Under the pieces are notes generated by a model. That model was not told the origin of the DNA and made no database searches. It saw only the letters and a list, made by a program, of their open reading frames with translations. From Casuarius casuarius (lineage: Eukaryota > Chordata > Aves > Casuariiformes > Casuariidae): a stretch of DNA of 64,000 bases. A program made the position numbers and the translations under genes. The stretch spans positions 252,053-316,052 of the forward strand of contig PTFA01000196.1 of assembly GCA_003342895.1 (NCBI GenBank). The letters are read 5' to 3'. This document shows positions 60,860-64,000 of this stretch, piece by piece. Numbering within the stretch: the stretch's first letter is position 1; every line of letters begins with the position of its first letter.

Positions 60860-62215
60860 CCCCTGGTATCAGAGGATCAGACAGTGGCAAATGCAATGCC
60901 GTTTTCTAAAAAGAGTTCCAGAAGAGAGCTGGGAGCAACACCTGACATTGCTCAAAATAAAGCTAGTGGGGCTTTAAAGAAATATAGTTGGAGGCATTCA
61001 CACAGGTTTGTAAGTGGGGCTCATTCCCAAGCAGAGCTACCGACCTTCTTGAAAGGATCATCAATGAGAGAAGGGAAACCCCATTGATAAAATAACCTTG
61101 GATCTCCAAAAGGCATTTCAGAGAGTAAGCTGCTATAGTAAAAGATGGAAAATCCTTGTGTGAACAAAAAAGAATGATTAAAAGACCTGAAAAAAAGTGT
61201 GTTCATAGTGGGGAGTTCACTACCAGAGTTCTGGAGGGACCAGCGCTGTCTGTCTCCTATATAAACAACCTGAAAAATAAGATGAAAAGAGAGGTGTCAA
61301 AGTGGTCTAGGGCAGTAGTGAGACAGATCACTGGGAAAAGCAGCAAAATGATCTTAAGATACTGAGATGCCTGGTGGCAAAAAACACAAGAAATTAAGTG
61401 CAATTGAGTGGAAAGCAATGAACATGGGGAAAAGGATTCATACCTTTCATACCACACACTAAACAGCAGTCTGATCTGACTATTACCACTCAGAAAAGTT
61501 AGGATTGTAATGAACGGTTTTATGAAAACATCATTTCAATTCTCAAAAATAAACAAATCAAATGTTGAGGCAGGAACAGAGAATAAAACACAGAATATCA
61601 GGTGCTATTGTGTGAAATGACGGTTTTCCAACATCTTGAATGTCATGTTCAGCTTTGGTCCTCCTCATCTCCCGTCTCAAAAAGGATATAGTAGAACTGA
61701 AAAAGATAGACAAGGATGTGGAATGTTTTCTTTGCTAGGAACAATTAAATAAACAAGGATGACTGATGGATAATATGTAGTCATGAACGTCATGGGAGGG
61801 CAAAGATGAAATGGCTGTCTGCAGTATCTTTCCATATAAAAGCCAGAGAAGATCAGATAAAACTCACTTAAGGCAGGCTCAGGCCTAGCACAGAGTGGTA
61901 ATACTCCACATAACATGGTTCACCTGTGCAACTCCTTGCCACAGGACACTGCGATAATAACATTTTGTATGCATTCATGTAGTGATTAGACAAATTCATG
62001 GAAGATGACTCCACTGAGGACTTCAAATATACATAGTGCATTTTTCTCAGGAAATGTCTAAGTTGAAAAATGCTAAAGGGCTGGGTAAGTATGTGGGGAA
62101 AGTATCCTATATGCTTTCTCTGTTCCTACACGCTTCCCTTAAGCAACTTCTGTCAGACGCTGCTGTAAAAATTTATTGGGCTAGATGGCCATATATTTTG
62201 ACCCAGTGATTGATT
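60860..62215 (+). pseudogene. Ancient CR1-like LINE, right part (RT to 3' end)
   Basis: Continuation of the old CR1 on the plus strand. The 60870-60905 region resembles the RT start (DSGKCNAVF). LLERIINEGRETPLI lies near 61040. LEGPALSVSYINNLKN near 61225-61275 corresponds to the RT stretch normally read as QGSVLGPVLFLIYINDL. 'tctcaaaaaggatatagtag' lies at 61674, 'tgtgcaactccttgccacag' at 61926, 'agacaaattcatggaagatg' at 61989, and the terminal 'gggctagatggccatat' at 62180 with 'tgacccagt'. The catalytic YxDD motif was not found and stops are frequent. Together with 59225-60171 this spans about 3 kb. The 60604-60859 stretch between them is unassigned AT-rich sequence. Confidence 0.7.
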
Positions 62216-64000
62216 GTTTTTACATTTAACTTCAGCATCCAGAACAATTCCTTAATAAAATTGCAGACAGCCCTTTCTTAAGTATTATGTAAGCTAACAA
62301 GGAGCTGTGAACATTTTTTTTTTCAGAACAAATGTTGACAGTCCAATCTAATTTCCATCTGCACTGGGTCTGGTAGATAGACGAAAAACAGCTGGTCTCT
62401 GTTAGCTTGACTTGAAAATGGCTGTAGACTTTGTATCATATACATCCTCATTAGGGGTTAGAAGAATGTGGTAGAACATCGCTACTGGGATGATCACAAA
62501 CCATACTGAGAGAGTAAATATCAACGGATAATTGTCTATACAGAAAATTGTAGGAAGCAGAGTTTGTAGCAATCTCTTGGGTCCACTTCTACTCAGGGCT
62601 TTCACCAGTGGCCCAGATGATAGAAAGGGGAAAGTGTGTGTGATAGAAAGTTAAGACAGTCCATCACTCGTGCTCCAGACCTCAGGCATTGCCGGCACCT
62701 TTACGTGCAGTACTACCTGGGCCTGGCTGCTGACGAGATCCTCTGAGCCAGAGAGCTCCGTATATCCAGGATCCTGGAGAAGAGGCAGGGCCTGAAGGGC
62801 ATCCCCAGGTCCCAGAACAGTTGGCAGCTTGCAGGTCAGATTGCGGGAAGAGGGGGTCTGACAAGCACAGGTCAGGGGAAGAGCCAGCCTGTCACCAGTG
62901 TGTTAGAGGCTTGATGGAAATGACCCTGTCCTGCCGGGTCCTTGTGAAGCCTCAGAGAACCTCCCTCGCCCTTTCTTCGGTCCCTCCTTGGAGAACAGCA
63001 TAGGTGCTTCTGGCCCGGAAGGGGTGCACTTCATGCCTGTTGGCCCACGACTGCCTGAGATGAAGGCTCCCTTCAGTCATCAAGTGGACACTGGAAACCC
63101 AACCCTCAGGTGCCTGTGGTTTGCATCATGGCTACAGATATGTTCCACCTGCAGTTTTTTAAGTACTGGGGCTTTGTTCCCTCTCAGCTCCCAGCCAGCC
63201 TGAGGCTGGTGTGCTGCAGTCTGACCCTGCTACGGGCAGGAGCTCTCATCTGCTTCCCACATGTCATGGTAACCGTCTAAATCTCCCTTGCCCTGTGATG
63301 CCTGTCCTTCACCAGAACGGCAGGGAAGCAGGAACACAGATGTGTGAGGCTGTTCTGGAGCCTGCTACAGGCAGCTTATTGTAGCTTAAAGCTAGATGCT
63401 GTGGCCGTGCTTCCAGGCCCGGCTGAGGTGCAGCGGGGAGGCTGCCCGACCGGCCCAGGAAGGCAGGTGAGCCAGGGCAGGCTGAGTGACTCGCAGCCAA
63501 ACGCAAACTGTGCACCGGGCTCGGCCTCCGTGAGCGCCAGCCCCTCCCCGGGCTTAGGTTTCCACAGAAGAAACGGCTGGGTGAGAGCCCACAGGTAGAC
63601 CCTGCGGACAACCGGTGACTGGAATTGGGGCAAGCCACTTGGCAGTGCAGTGTAGCCTTAGAAACTAGGATATGTCAAATATGCCTTAGGTTCCTGATTT
63701 TCCTTCTGAGACATCTGATGCCACAGAGACACTGCACTGGGCAGGACGCTGGCTTTCATCCAGACTGGCCAGACTGCATTCCTGATGGAGAATCCGTAGG
63801 CAGTATTACGTTGCAGCCAACTGCACTCAGGTCTCTGGTACAAAGAGGACCCTTCCCATTTTGACACGGCAACGTTTCCCGGTACCGTGTGTCTGACACA
63901 GCCAACAGTCTGGAGGCCAGGGCCTGTCAGACCCAGCAGAGGCTCCTTGGGAAGCCACTGCATCTCCTTCACTGAACAGGGGTTGGACACCCTCGGGATG
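62216..64000. other. Unassigned DNA, GC rising to the right
   Basis: No repeat family was recognised. Around 62680-63260 there are GC-rich frames on both strands with no known domain. The CpG-rich segment near 63400-63620 is listed separately. Confidence 0.45.
63400..63620. promoter_or_regulatory. Small CpG-island candidate
   Basis: About 15 CpGs in roughly 215 bp with GC near two thirds gives an observed/expected ratio of about 0.6-0.7 by hand count. This sits at the classical island threshold and is well above the rest of the window. A consensus-like splice donor, CAG|GTGAGC, lies at 63464-63472 (plus), compatible with a non-coding first exon ending there. No TATA box or known first exon is recognisable. 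The role is inferred only. Confidence 0.3.

Overview
The window looks like non-coding DNA from a bird, or a close archosaur relative. Almost every recognisable element is a CR1-family LINE fragment. The younger copies end in the 8-bp tails typical of avian CR1 (for example around 16875-16897 and 56298-56315), Alu/B1-like SINEs and L1 are absent, and the general base composition and short introns of microbes are not seen. The species cannot be determined from the sequence. No bacterial or viral genes, CRISPR arrays, operons or recognisable host protein-coding exons were found. The long open frames are chance frames, low-complexity frames, frames running through an assembly gap, or decayed CR1 ORF2.

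Layout. 0-10 kb: a CpG-dense patch (450-530), an internally deleted CR1 (3142-3745), two old CR1 tails in opposite orientation (5765-5835 minus, 6150-6715 plus), a CR1 endonuclease/ORF2 remnant (8810-9590 minus) and a CR1 3' end (9775-10095 plus). 10-24 kb: seven isolated ambiguous bases (11197-12835), a CR1 reverse-transcriptase fragment (15770-16010), a CR1 3' end whose front forms a perfect 38-bp foldback with an inverted partial copy (16540-16897), and a probable old LINE (17045-17400). 23.3-24.8 kb: a GC-rich block with a direct duplication flanking a ~55-bp minisatellite. 31.9-36.3 kb: a CR1 (minus), a MIR-like ancient SINE, and a pentanucleotide tract drifting from AAAAG to AAAGG to AAGGG across a 426-bp gap. 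38.7-49.3 kb: two CR1 copies, a 400-bp polypyrimidine stretch and a ~32-bp minisatellite. 56-62.3 kb: a CR1 3' end (minus), then a ~3 kb decayed ancient CR1 that contains a younger insertion in which a 5S rRNA-like sequence is joined directly to CR1 sequence. 62.3-64 kb: unassigned DNA with a small CpG-island candidate near 63400-63620.

The elements do not form a pathway. They record successive waves of non-LTR retrotransposition, nested and inverted, plus local tandem expansion. The most unusual item is the 5S rRNA-CR1 chimera at about 60172-60580: either a one-off template-switch product or a member of a 5S-headed, CR1-derived short element family. I found no convincing undescribed biological system beyond that. 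All repeat family calls come from remembered consensus features, not from a database search.
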